This document shows, piece after piece, positions 9,975-19,535 of a stretch of 47,500 bases of DNA (positions are counted from its first letter, which is position 1; the number at the start of each line of letters is the position of its first letter). The notes below the pieces were generated by a model, which was not told where the DNA came from, did not search any database, and worked only from the letters and a program-made list of their open reading frames with translations. Position numbers and translations under genes: made by a program. Location of the stretch: contig CAUYUJ010003567.1 of the NCBI GenBank assembly GCA_963575745.1, positions 1 through 47,500 on the forward strand, in the 5' to 3' direction. The DNA is from Prorocentrum cordatum. Its lineage: Eukaryota > Sar > Dinophyceae > Prorocentrales > Prorocentraceae.

Positions 9975-10465
9975 CAAACGTTTCGCTCGAGACATCGTTT
10001 CAAAATCCTCAGAATTCCTGCGCGCGGGACGCGGCACGCGCGAGACATCCTCGGAATTCCTGCGAGCGGGACGTGAAAACAAGCATTTCGCCTGAGCCAT
10101 CCTCTGAATTCTAGCCCCCCACAGGCCTCCGCTCGAGACATCACCCAATTTTGCAAAACCAGCGTTTCGCTCGAGACATCCTCAACACATTATGAACAAC
10201 AAGCGTTTCGCTCGAGACATCGTGCCACAATTTTAAGAAACCCTGGTAACACAAACGAATTAATCGAGACATCCTTGAAATTCCTGCGCGCGGGACGCTG
10301 CACGCGCGAGACATCGTTGGAATTCCTGCGAGCGGGACGTGAACACACGCATTTCGCCTGAGACATCCCCTGAATACTGGCCCCCCATGAAGCCCCCGCT
10401 CGAGACAACCCCAAATTTAGCAAAACCAGCGTTTCGCTCGAGACATCCTCAACAAATTATTAAAA
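9975..10465 (+). repeat. GTTTCGCTCGAGACATCC array
   Basis: Irregularly spaced copies of GCGTTTCGCTCGAGACATCC with linkers such as AATTCCTGCGCGCGGGACGC and CCCAATTTTGCAAAACCA. The palindrome CTCGAG lies at the centre of most copies. The linkers recur in the same order at 32.5, 34.7 and 36.0 kb. Confidence 0.9.
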
Positions 10466-10477
10466 TTACACTACACC

Positions 10478-10770
10478 CGCGCTCCCAGGGCCACGATCCC
10501 TCGTACATTACGCTACGTCAGCGCTCCCAGGGCCACGATCCCTCGTAAGGGCTCCTGGGCCCTCCTGGGTCTTCCTTGGACCTCTTGGGCCCTCCTGGGC
10601 TCACCTGGAGCCTCCTGGAGCTTCTCCTGGGCCCTCCTTGGGCCCCCTGGTGCCACTTGGAGCCTCCTGGGTCCTCCTGGGCCCTCCTGGGCTCTCCTGT
10701 GCCCTCCTGGGCTCGCCTGGGCTCTCCTGGAGCCTCCTGGGCCCTCCTGGGCGAAGTCAGGGTCCGAAAG
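10478..10770 (+). repeat. CGCTCCCAGGGCCACGATCC duplication and CCTCCTGGGC minisatellite
   Basis: A 40-bp-period duplication of CGCTCCCAGGGCCACGATCC followed by CTCGTA (about 10,479 and 10,519), then about 200 bp of degenerate CCTCCTGGGCC/CTCCTGGAGC repeats to about 10,755. No coding signal. Confidence 0.85.
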
Positions 10771-10875
10771 CACATGGGACTTGCCACATTTTTGAAATTC
10801 GGTGCCGCCCCTCACGCAGGTCGGCGGGGTCAGGATCCGAACACACATGGGATTTGCCTCATTTCTGGAATTCTA
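10771..10875 (-). repeat. 72-bp repeat, about 1.5 copies
   Basis: CACATGGGATTTGCC...TTCTGGAATTC and CCTCACGCAGGTCGGCGGGG are the reverse complement of the 72-bp unit arrayed at 46.03-46.49 kb. Confidence 0.75.
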
Positions 10876-10885
10876 GACGCTTCGC

Positions 10886-11405
10886 GTATCCCCACCAGCT
10901 GATGCGCATACGCCGCGTTTCGATCGTGATGCGTGCATCAGGCGCCCTTCCACCCGCTGGGTCTGGGCTGAAGCATCTCGGTGTAGAAGTTTCTCGGAAC
11001 ATTTTCACACTCTGATGCCGTTCTGGCGTCGCGGCTCGCTGCCGCCGTCGGGATCCCCGCTGGACTTACGTCCCCAGTCGTCTGTGCTACTTGTCAGGCT
11101 TGGGTCGACGTCCTCGGGTACGTTCCTCCCGTTCGCACCTGGACGTTGGGATGTCTCGCGCCATTTTGGCTGCGCTGGGTCTCTTCGGTGCCTACTTCAG
11201 GCCCGTTGGACGCACCGCTGCATGCCCGTTCAGGAGCTGCCTCTGGCTCCTGGATTGCATTGGCTCCGCCGCCCTGAACGCTTTCGTGGGCCGCCTGATC
11301 CGCGGCCCCGCGCGCGTTAGGTAATTCAGTCGCGTCCGCGGCCCGTTCGCGACCTCCCGCCGCTGGCGCTTCCGCCTTCGGCTGTAAAAAAGTATCCCCA
11401 CCAGC
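10886..11405 (+). other. Candidate retroposed segment between 14-bp direct repeats
   Basis: GTATCCCCACCAGC occurs at 10,886-10,899 and again at 11,392-11,405. The second copy is directly preceded by CTGTAAAAAA. The enclosed ~490 bp are free of the surrounding repeat families and hold a 57-codon ORF, ATG 11,151 to TAA 11,322-11,324 (starting MSRAILAALGLFGAYF, hydrophobic N-terminus). Target-site-like repeats, a terminal A run and unique content suggest a small retroposed transcript. The A run is short and no parent gene is known to me, so this is only a candidate. A 12-base match to the spliced-leader core (11,160-11,171) lies inside the ORF and may be chance. Confidence 0.4.
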
Positions 11406-11454
11406 CCGTCCAGAAACGACGCCCAGGCGAGTAGAGGGTCGTCCTGCGGGTTTT

Positions 11455-11760
11455 TTCGGCGTCTTGGGTGCCTCGGGGGGGCCTCTGTGGGCCGTTCGGG
11501 GTCCTCTTTGGGGCCTCCTGGGGGCCTATTGGGGCCTCTTGGGGCCATCTTGGGGCCTCTGGGAACACCTTAGGTGCCTCTGGGGGGTCTCTTGGGGCCT
11601 CTTGGGGGTCTCTAAGGGGCCCCCTGGGGGCCTCTTGGGGTGCCTCTTGGGGTCATCTTGGGGCCATCCTGCGGCCTCTTGGGGCATCCTGGGGGCTTCT
11701 TGCGGCCATCGTGGAGGAAATCGATCCAAGAAGAGGGGTTCCTTAATTAGAGCCCCGCCC
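11455..11760 (+). repeat. CTTGGGGCCTCTTGGGG minisatellite
   Basis: About 250 bp of degenerate CTTGGGGCC/TCCTGGGGG words, in the orientation opposite to the CCCCAAGAGGCC blocks at 7 and 37 kb. The remnant ends near a GAGCCACGATCCTCGTGAGG segment. Confidence 0.8.
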
Positions 11761-11965
11761 TCCCAGGAGCCACGATCCTCGTGAGGGGTGTCGGATTTTA
11801 GCCTTCCCAGGTGTCGATCTTGGGCGCTCCAGCGCGCCGCGGAGTCCCCCTGTCCAGGTCAGCGGGGTGGGGGTAGGGGGAGGGGTAAACCCCTCCCCGA
11901 AGGGGAAGAAGGAGGGGTGGAATAGGAAACGCTTTAAACCACCGACGCCCATATGGCTGGTGGGA
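11761..11965. other. Linker DNA with G-run/C-run segments, nothing recognised
   Basis: Contains a small inverted repeat around GGGGTAAACCCCTCCCC (11,882-11,898). No gene or family recognised. Confidence 0.3.
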
Positions 11966-12085
11966 TTCCGTGCCACCCCTCACGCAGATCGGCGGGGTCA
12001 GGGTCCCAAAAACACAGGGGATTTACCACATTTCTGGAATTCCGCGCCACCCCTCACGCAGATCGGCGGGGTCAGGGTCCAATTC
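11966..12085 (-). repeat. 72-bp repeat, two copies
   Basis: Two copies of CACCCCTCACGCAGATCGGC followed by GGGGTCAGGGTCC, about 74 bp apart. It is the reverse orientation of the 46-kb array and abuts the 77-bp satellite element. Confidence 0.85.
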
Positions 12086-12933
12086 GCTTGGGTATCGCAT
12101 TCGGGGGGGCCCCGTATGGGGCCACGAAACGCTGTACTGGGTGGGGGGTGGGGGGACGCATGCGAACTGCGCCACTGGGGCCTTCGGTGGAGCTCTCTGT
12201 GGGGCCACGAAGCGCTGTACTGGGTGTGGGGAGGACGCAAGCGAACTGCGCCACTGGGACCTTCGGTGGAGCTCCCTATGGGGCCACGAAGCGCAGTACT
12301 GGACGCATGCGAACTGCGCCATTGGGACCTTCGGGGGAGCTACATATGGGGCCACGAAGCGCTGCCCTGGGTGGGGGGGGGGGAGAGGGGGCGCATGCGA
12401 CTGCGCGATGGGGCCTTATGTTGGGCTAGCTGGGGGAAAACCGCCGGTGGGAAGCGCTGCCCTGGGCCGCATGGGACCTTCGGTGGAGCTCCCTATGGGG
12501 CCACGAAGCGCTACTGGGACCTGGGGAGCTCCCTACCGCATGCGGGCTGTGCCAACCTTCGGTGAGCTCCCTATGGGGCCACGAAGCGCTGCCCTGGGTG
12601 GGGGAACCGCATGCGGGCTGTGCCACTGGGACCTTCGGTGGAGCTCCCTAATGGGGCCACGAAGCGCTGCCCTGGGTGGGGGAACCGCACGCGGGCTGTG
12701 CCACTGGGACCTTCGGTGGAGCTCCCGATGGGGCTACGAAGCGTTGCCCTGGGTGGGGGGGACCGCATGCGGGCTGTGCCACTGGGACCTTCGGTGGAGC
12801 TCCCTATGGGGCCACGAAACGTTGCCCTGGGTGGGGGAACCGCATGCGGGCTGTGTCACTGGGACCTTCGGTGGAGCTCCCTGCGGGGCTACGAAACGCT
12901 GCCCGGGGGGGGGGGGGGGAGGGGGGTAAAGGT
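12086..12933 (+). repeat. 77-bp satellite element, copy 1, left part
   Basis: Starts with GGGTATCGCATTCGGGG, shared with 16,564, then roughly ten units of about 77 bp. Unit core: GCCACTGGGACCTTCGGTGG, AGCTCCCTATGGGGC, CACGAAGCGCTG, then a G run and CCGCATGCGGGC. Unit length varies by G-run changes, so reading frames drift. This block has the element's head but no tail; the tail lies at 15,950-16,100, beyond a 2.8-kb insertion. Confidence 0.9.
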
Positions 12934-13051
12934 GGTATCTTTGTGTATGTGGCTTGTGTGTTTCCTGGTTTCTCATTTCCCTCTGCTGTCTCCCTCTCTC
13001 TCTCTCTCTCTCCCTCTCGTTCTTTCTGTCTGTATTAGTTTTTCGTTTGCT

Positions 13052-13322
13052 TTTGATTGGATTTCAATGAAAGGAGAGCGGAGCCCAGATCCAGAGGATT
13101 TCTATCTGGATTCTAATTAGATTCCAAGTGGATTTCAATAGAAATGGAATGGATTCCGCATCCAGAAGATTCTATTGAAATCAAATGAGATTTCAATAGG
13201 ATTTCAATTGAAAGAGAACCCGTTCCAGGTCCAGAGGATTTCTATTTTGATTCCAATTAGATTCCAATTGGAATTCAATAGAAATGTGATGGATTCCGCA
13301 TCCAGAAGGTTTTATTGAAATC
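13052..13322 (+). repeat. Two ~130-bp copies of a GATTTCAATAG/CCAGAGGATT repeat
   Basis: Each copy contains CAGAGGATTTCTAT, a GATTCYAATTAGATTCCAA segment, RATTTCAATAGAAATG and GATGGATTCCGCATCCAGAA or the like. Second landmarks fall about 130 bp after the first. Confidence 0.8.
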
Positions 13323-13330
13323 AATAATAA

Positions 13331-14129
13331 CGCTGTGTTTTCCAATAATTCTAATTATTTCCAATATTTTCCAATAAAAACGCTGTGTTTTCCAATTTTC
13401 CAATGTTTTTCAAGGTTTCGGGTACGGCAACGCTGTGTTTTCCTGTTTTTTATTTGAAAAACAATAAGAACGCTTCGTTTTCCAATTATTTCAATGAACA
13501 ATCAATAATAACGCTGTGTTTTCCAATCTTTTTAATCGAAAATCAATAAAAACGCTTTGTTTTCACATGTTTTTATTAAAAACTAAATAAAAACGCTGTG
13601 TTTTCCAATTATCTTAATGAAAAATCAATAAAAGCACTGTGTTTTCCAATATGTTTCAACACAAATCATTAAAACCGCTGTGTTTTCAAATTATTTTAAT
13701 GGAAAATTTTAATATACGCATTTTTTTTCAATTTTTTTTATTTTAAAAAAACGCTATGTTTTCCAATCTTTCCAATGGAAATGAATAGAAACGCTGTGTT
13801 TTCGAATTTTTTAATTTAAAAATCAATAAACACGCTATGTTTTCCAATTATTTTAATGCAAAATCAATACAAAACGCTGTGTTTTACAATCTTTTTGAAC
13901 AAAAATTAATGAAAACATTGTGTTTTCCAATAATTCCAATTATTTCCAATATTTTTCAATAAAAACCTTGTGTTTTCCAATTTTCCAATATTTTTCAATG
14001 TTTTCCAGCAAGGATCGCGCGTCGCCCCGTTGCCGTACCCGAAACCTTGAAAAACATTGGAAAATTGGAAAACACAGCGTTTCTATTGGAAAATATTGGG
14101 AATAATTGGAATTATTGGAAAACACAGCG
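13331..14129. repeat. AT-rich fold-back with 101-bp inverted arms
   Basis: Arms 13,331-13,431 and 14,029-14,129 are inverted copies matching at about 98 of 101 positions. A further direct partial copy of the left arm (about 13,919-14,006) also pairs with the right arm across a ~38-base loop (13,920-14,127). The DNA between is an array of degenerate ACGCTGTGTTTTCCAAT and TTAATGAAAAATCAATAAAA units. Strong hairpin potential; no coding signal. Confidence 0.9.
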
Positions 14130-14296
14130 TTTTAATTGATGTTCGATTAAAAAGATTGGAAAACACATCGTTTTTATTGACTTTTGAACAATAATATTGA
14201 AAAACACATCGTTTTCATTGATTTTTAATGTCTTCACATAGAACCCAAAGGAATATTATTTTTTTTTTTAATCAATAAATGCATGCAAGAATAATT

Positions 14297-14885
14297 TGTG
14301 CGCACGCTTACGCCTTGAAGCTGTTCTAATGCGTTTCCCACATGTTTCCACACTTCTGGCGCATCTGTGGCGCCGCTGTTTTTTCTGGCATTTCGTGTTT
14401 GCACACAGAATCCCAAATAATCTGAATGAAAAACCAAAACTACATGAAGTAATGATGTGTTCGCACGCTTACGCCTTCAAGCGTTTCTAATGCGCTTCCC
14501 ATATGTTCTCACACTTCTCGCGCATTTGTGGCGCCGCTGTTTTTTTTTCTCGCACGCATTGCTCTCACACAGAATCCCAAAGAATATTATTAAAATCTGT
14601 AAATACATGAAGTAATAGTGTGTGCGCACGATTACGCCTTGAAGCGGTTCTAATGCGTTTACAATATGTTTCCACACTTCTGGCGCATCGGTGGCGCCGC
14701 TGTTTTTTCCGGCTTTTCGTGTTTTCACACAGAATCCAAATAATCTGACTAGAAACAATACATACATGAAGTAATAGTGTGTTCGCACGTTTGCGCCGTC
14801 AAGCGTTTCTAATGCGTTTCCCATATGTTTCCACACTTATGGCGCATCTGTGGCGCCGCTGTTTTTTCTCGCATTTATTGATTTA
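14297..14885 (+). repeat. Four tandem ~162-bp copies
   Basis: Units begin near 14,298, 14,457, 14,620 and 14,779 with GTGTGCGCACGCTTACGCC or a variant. They contain TTCTAATGCGTTTCCCA, CACACTTCTGGCGCATCTGT and GGCGCCGCTGTTTTTTC, and end CACACAGAATCCCAAA plus ATACATGAAGTAAT. The fourth unit is incomplete. Confidence 0.9.
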
Positions 14886-15560
14886 CACAGCTCCCCCGAG
14901 AGTCTTAGCTTCCCTGCGACAAGGCGCAGAGGGCCACAATGAAGCCCAAGGGGGCGCGGCAAGAACGGCAGAGAGAGAGAGAGAGAGAGCGAGAGAAGGA
15001 GAGAGAGAGAGAGAGAGGGAGAGAGGGAGGGAGGGAGAGAAGAGAGAGGAAGGGATAGGGATGGACATGCTTATAAATTATAATGACGATGACGACGAGG
15101 AGGGAAGAGGAGGAATACTACTTTTAGTAGACTCACACAAAGCGATGCCAGGCCGCTTCGGTCTCGGCACCCCAATCAAAATTGAGCCCAAACCTAAATA
15201 CGCATCGTTGTAAAATATACAGCGCGCGTGTTCTAGATGTTGGCATTCACAGTGCGCGCGCGTGGCAATGTGCGTAACATATACTACATGTGAACGTGTG
15301 GATACGCATATGTTAGCTTTCTGGCATGGCCAAATCAAGAAACCATGCGCGCTTCTACCCGCGCTCTCTGCAATAGGTGCACGCTGACCTCAACCCGAGA
15401 AACCTGCCGACTCGCTCCCGCCCGCTCCCGCTCGGCTCCCGCAAGGCTTCTCTGGCGAAACGCGTTTCCACGAGCTGCCACACATTTTCCGTTCGTGCTC
15501 GCATGACAAAGATGAGCATCGATATCTTTGGATAAACAGCGAAGCCACTTGGACCTAGAG
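14886..15560. other. Right part of the TIR insertion: GA microsatellite and unassigned DNA
   Basis: (GA)n with GGGA interruptions at about 14,970-15,055, then GATGACGAC/GAGGAGG, then about 450 bp without a recognised repeat or gene. The CT/GA tract at 15,568-15,618 belongs to the right inverted repeat. Confidence 0.5.
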
Positions 15561-15567
15561 GCATGCA

Positions 15568-15604
<37 letters not shown>

Positions 15605-15744
15605 GAGAGAGAGAGATAATGAGAGTGGGAAATACCGAAGGATACAGGAAACGAGAAAGGCAATGAGAAAGCTGGAGACACACACACAAGAACACACACA
15701 CACAAGCCACCTACACAAAGATACCCCCCCCACGGGGGGGGGGG

Positions 15745-16100
15745 ACCGCATGCGGGCTGTGCCACTGGGACCTTCGGTGGAGCTCCCTATGGGGCTACGA
15801 AGCGCTGCCCTGGGCGGGGGAACCGCATGCGGGCTGTGCCACTGGGACCTTCGGTGGAGTTCCCTATGGGGCTACGAAACGCTGCCCTGGGTGGAGGAAC
15901 CGCATGCGGGCTGCGCCACTGGGACCGTCGGTGGGGCTCCCTATGGGGCTACGAAACGTGTGAGGGGTGTGCCGAGAGCAGAGGCAAGGAAGGGGAGGAG
16001 GGAGGAGGGCGAGGAGGGGGAAGAGGAGGAGAGGAGGTGGGACGCGGGGCGCTGTCTCTTCAAAACGAGGACCCAACACCACAGGATGGTTGGGAAAAAC
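15745..16100 (+). repeat. 77-bp satellite element, copy 1, right part with tail
   Basis: Three units (GCCACTGGGACCTTCGGTGG and so on), then the tail: CGAAACGTGTGAGGGGTGTG, a GGAGGAGG purine tract, CGGGGCGCT, CTTCAAAACGAGGACCCAAC, CACAGGATGGTTGGGAAAAA. The tail matches those at about 17,145-17,274 and 34,540-34,687. It has a tail but no head, complementing 12,086-12,933. Confidence 0.9.
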
Positions 16101-16524
16101 ACAGGGGATTTGACACATTTCTGGTATTCCGTGCCACACCTCACGCAGATCGGCGGGGTCAGGGTCAAAAAAGCACAGGGGATTTCCGCTATTTCCGAAC
16201 TTATGCAACTTCAAGAATCCAAAACTCCGTTCCCAGCACCGTTCCGGAGGCCGCGGTACCTCGTTATTTATTGAGCGAACGCGTTTACATTGTTTTTTAT
16301 AGTTTAAAGTCGATGTCGGAAAAAAGTGGACTTCACCTGTGAAATATCGAGGTTTCCTTAAAGGCAGTAAAATTCCAAGAGCACGATCTGCGTGAGGGGT
16401 GGCGAAAAATTGCCGTCGTCCTCACAATTGAAATCCGCCGGCCCCCTTCGACTTCGTAATTTATCGCGCAAGAATTCCGCCGGCCCCCTTCAAGTCGAAA
16501 CCCTGGGCCCACGCCCTTTCCGGG
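16101..16524. other. 72-bp repeat copies, unassigned DNA and CCGCCGGCCC module
   Basis: Two diverged copies of the 72-bp repeat (reverse orientation) to about 16,195, then about 200 bp with nothing recognised. At 16,434-16,524 is the CCGCCGGCCCCCTTCGAC, AATTTATCGCGC, CCTGGGCCCACGCCCTTTCC module. Confidence 0.6.
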
Positions 16525-17274
16525 AAAATTAGCTTGGCGAAGGACCTAACCATATGCAGTTGTGGGTATCGCATTCGGGGGAGCCCCGTATGGGGCCACG
16601 AAACGCTGTACTGGGTGGAGGGACGCATGCGAACTGCGCCACTGGGATCTTCGGTGGAGCTCCCTATGGGGCCACGAAGCGCTGTACTGGGTGGGGGGGA
16701 CGCATGCGAACTGCGCCACTGGGACCTTCGGTGGAGCTCCCTATGAGGCTACGAAACGTTGTACTGGGTGGGGGAACCGCATGCGGGCTGTGCCACTGGG
16801 ACCTTCGGTGGAGCTCCCTCTGGGGCCACGAAGCGCTGCCCTGGGTGGGGGAACCGCATGCGGGCTGTGCCACTGGGACCTTCGGTGGAGCTCCGTATGG
16901 GGCCACGAAACGCTGTCCTGGGTGGGGGAACCGCATGCGGGCTGCGCCACTGGGACCGTCGGTGGAGCTCCCTATGGGGCTACGAAACGCTGCCCTGGGC
17001 GGGGGAACCGCGTGCGGGCTGTGTCACTGGGACCTTCGGTGGAGCTCCCTATGGGGCCACGAAGCGCTGCCCTGGGTGGGGGAACCGCATGCAGGCTGTG
17101 CCACTGGGACCTTCGGTGGAGCTCCCTATGGGGCTACGAAACGTGTGAGAGGTGTGCCGAGAGCAAAGGCAAGGAGGGGGAGGAGGGGGGAGGGGGGGAG
17201 GAGGAGAGGAGGTGGGACGCGGGGCGCTCTCTCTTCAAAACGAGGACCCAACACCACAGGATGGTTGGGAAAAA
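16525..17274 (+). mobile_element. 77-bp satellite element, copy 2, complete
   Basis: Head AAAATTAGCTTGGCGAAGGA and CCATATGCAGTTGTG, then GGGTATCGCATTCGGGG, then eight units of about 77 bp, then the purine-tract/CTTCAAAACGAGGACCC/GGATGGTTGGGAAAAA tail. Upstream is a different repeat module and downstream the CACGGCAG array, so the boundaries are definable. The A-rich 3' end recalls a retroposed unit, but no protein is encoded. Confidence 0.65.
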
Positions 17275-18491
17275 CACAAGCACGCCAGAGTAGACCCCGA
17301 GAGCTGAAGGAGTGCGGCAAAATAGACCCCAAGAGCGAAGGAGCAAACCAGAAAAAGACGAGGAGCACAGCATAATAGAACTCAAGAGAGAAGGAACACG
17401 GCAGAATGTGCCCGAAGTGCGAAGGAGCAGGGCAGAAAAAAAGCAGGAGCACGGCAGACAAAAACCAGGAGCACAGCAGAATAGGCCCCATGAGCGAAGG
17501 AGCACGTCGGAAACAAGCCAGGGGCATGGCAGAATAGACTCCAAGAGCTGTCGAGCACGGCAGAAAATGACCAGGAGCACGGTAGAATAGACCCCGAGAG
17601 CTAAGGAGCACGGCGTAATCGGCCCCAAGAGCGAACAAGACGCCAGAAAAAGACCAGGAGCACGGCAGACAATGCCCCAAGAGCTAAGGACGACGGCAGA
17701 AAAGACCGAAACACAGCAGAAACGGCCCGAGGAGCCAAGGAGTACGACAGGAAAGACCAGGAGCACGGCAGAATAGGCCCGAAGAGCGAAGGAGCAAACC
17801 AGAAAAAGACGAGGAACACGGCAGAATAGAACCCAAGAGACAAGGAGCACGGCAGAAAATGCCCCAAGTGCGAAGAAACACTGCAGAAAATGACCACGAG
17901 CACGGCAGAATAGATCCCCAGAGCTCAGGGGCACGGCAGACAAAAACCATGACCACGGCAGAATAGACCCCAGAGCTAAAGAGCACGGCAGAAAACAGAT
18001 CAGGCGCACGGCAGAGTAGGCCCCACGAGCGAAGGAACACGGCAGAACAAAACAAACAGGAGCACGGCAGAATAGACCCCAAGAGCTGAGGAGCACGGCA
18101 GAAGAGGCCCCAATAGCGAAGGTACACGGCAGAAAAAAACAGGAGCACGGCAGAATAGATCCCAAGAGCTAAGAAGCACGGCAGAAGAGGCCCGACGAGC
18201 AAAGGAGAACGGCCCCCCAAAAAACAGGAGCACGGCAGAGTAGACCCCAAGAGCTAAGGAGGACGACAGAACAAACACCAGGAGCACGGCAGAACAGGCC
18301 CGAAAAGCGAAGGAGTACGGCAGAAGAAAACCAGACGGCATAGTCTACCCCGAGCGCTAAAGAGAACGGCAGATAGACCCCAAAAAGGAAGGAGCACGGC
18401 AGAAATGCGAGACGCTTGCGGCAGAGGAGCGAAGGAACATGACAGGAATAAAGTCCTCTCGTTCGGCTTTGGATAGACCCCAAGAGCGAAG
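17275..18491 (+). repeat. CACGGCAGAA tandem array (block 2, left of the copia element)
   Basis: About 1.2 kb of alternating ~31-bp (GGAGCACGGCAGAATAGACC, CCAAGAGCTAA) and ~22-bp (GGAGCACGGCAGAAAAAGAC, CA) subunits. It stops within a unit at CCCAAGAGCGAAG and resumes at 28,819 after the retrotransposon. Confidence 0.95.
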
Positions 18492-18777
18492 TGTGATATT
18501 TGAGTCTCGAGGCCCATCGTTTGGCGATGTTCCCTATCCTTTTTCCGAGACCCCCTGAGCTTAAGATACAGAGGGGAGGGTTGGTTGCCCAGGAGGACGG
18601 GTCGTACCCATTCTGGCTCAAGACCCATACTCTACCCACTCTTATGAATCCACCATCCCATCTATATTTCCCTCCCCCCAGTTTCCACTTAGTCCATTGG
18701 GGCTGCACTGAGAGTTTGTGCGTGTGCGACACGCTGTGCTGGTGAGAAGAGCATCTTCTGTCGCGTGTGGTGCGACA
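18492..18777 (+). repeat. 5' LTR
   Basis: Begins TGTGATATTTGAGTCTCG and ends GTGGTGCGACA. It matches 28,523-28,818 almost throughout. It holds a TTTTT stretch (18,540-18,544), which could act as the TTTT-type box proposed for dinoflagellate promoters, and about 56 bases later a spliced-leader-like sequence. Confidence 0.92.
18601..18622 (+). other. Dinoflagellate spliced-leader-like 22-mer in the 5' LTR
   Basis: The segment ends GTACCCATTCTGGCTCAAG. The published dinoflagellate spliced leader ends GTAGCCATTTTGGCTCAAG. Over the full 22 positions I count 19 matches, with differences at leader positions 2, 7 and 13 (position 1 is degenerate in the leader). The same 22-mer is in the 3' LTR at 28,631-28,652. 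It may be a relic of a trans-spliced element RNA that was reverse transcribed, or coincidence. Confidence 0.55.
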
Positions 18778-18778
18778 G

Positions 18779-18790
18779 TGGTAGCGGAGC
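18779..18790 (+). promoter_or_regulatory. Primer-binding site, tRNA-iMet type
   Basis: TGGTAGCGGAGC starts one base after the LTR. The complement of a eukaryotic initiator tRNA-Met 3' end reads TGGTAGCAGAGG or close variants, so the match is near-perfect over the first 11 bases with one difference. Initiator tRNA-Met is the common primer of copia elements. Confidence 0.7.
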
Positions 18791-18815
18791 GTGAAGCTCC
18801 AAGATCCGTGGACCG

Positions 18816-19535
18816 ATGGCGGCAGCGGCGGGGGCAGATGACAACTCAGGGTCACCTCCAGCGTCTGGGGAGCAGAGCGCAGCTCAGGACGCGGCAGTGG
18901 ACGCTCTCATGAGAAAGGGTCTGGATATTTCAGCTGAGACGGCGCAGCAGCTGGCTCAGGAGATGATGATGGCGAAGAAGAGTCATAGTGAGAAGCGGAG
19001 TGACCTCCAGGAGGGTGACGACTCTGCGGATCAGGGGGACTCACATCGCACGTGGCGAAGGTGGTGGTGGACCGGCTGGAGCGAGCGACCAGCAGGCGGC
19101 ACCCCTTCGGCAGCCGGTGCAACGTCGAGTGCCACGGGCACGCAGACGCACCAAGGCGCAGGGATCGAGGCCGGGTCTAGTGATCGCTGGCGCGAGACGG
19201 AGACCAGGCAGGACTCGCAGAGCAGCGATAACAGACGCAGCTTCGACGAGTGGTCCAGACAAGGCGTCGATCCGTGGTCTCGCGCCGGTGCCAGCTGGAC
19301 CAGTGACAACTGGAGAGCTTCGAACTGGGAATCGGCTTCGCGAGAGCGAGATCGTGGAGACGTCTGGGGATGGTCGTCAGAATGGAACCATTGGAAACCC
19401 AATACTGACAAGCGCAACTCCTGGGATGACCACCCCCGCGGCAAGGACTACGCCGACCCGGAGAAGTGGGAGAACTGGACCATCGGCTGTTCAAGTCCTT
19501 GGACGTCGACCTCCAGCGCAAGCTCGAGGACATAG
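18816..19535 (+). pseudogene. gag: Gag N-terminal part of the copia element
   Basis: The ATG at 18,816 (MAAAAGADDNSGSPP) is the first ATG after the primer-binding site and fits as the Gag start. The region is low complexity and polar, rich in Ser, Gln, Trp and Arg, with repeated WSR/DNW/SSEW words, as in copia Gag leaders. Coding probably leaves this frame near 19,475, where the next frame picks up with LDHRLFKSLDVDLQRKLEDI, a Gag-like helical segment; the last ~20 codons here are then out of frame. Either a one-base indel or a programmed shift would join the parts. No homopolymer longer than GGG is at this break, unlike the later ones. Confidence 0.65.

Larger units (their letters stand above)
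12934..15725. mobile_element. 2.8-kb insertion with terminal inverted repeats, non-coding
   Basis: Left end GGTATCTTTGTGTATGTGGC (12,934) is repeated in reverse at the right end (GCCACCTACACAAAGATACC, ending 15,725). The similarity continues through a CTTGTGTG stretch, TTTCTCATT and a CT/GA-rich tract. The insertion interrupts a 77-bp satellite unit inside its G run, with both halves in phase. Inside are two ~130-bp repeats, an AT-rich fold-back, four ~162-bp tandem copies and GA microsatellites. No transposase-like frame is visible, so if mobile it is non-autonomous. No clear target duplication can be read because the flanks are G or C runs. Confidence 0.6.

Noticed and set aside
11160-11171. 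12-base match to the spliced-leader core (GCCATTTTGGCT)
   Set aside because: Only the core matches and the flanks do not. It falls inside a possible ORF, and a 12-mer hit in this much sequence is not convincing.
11867-13120. Overlapping plus-strand ORFs of 158-319 codons
   Set aside because: They are frame-drifting translations of the 77-bp satellite (VPLGPSVELPMG and similar) with no domain.
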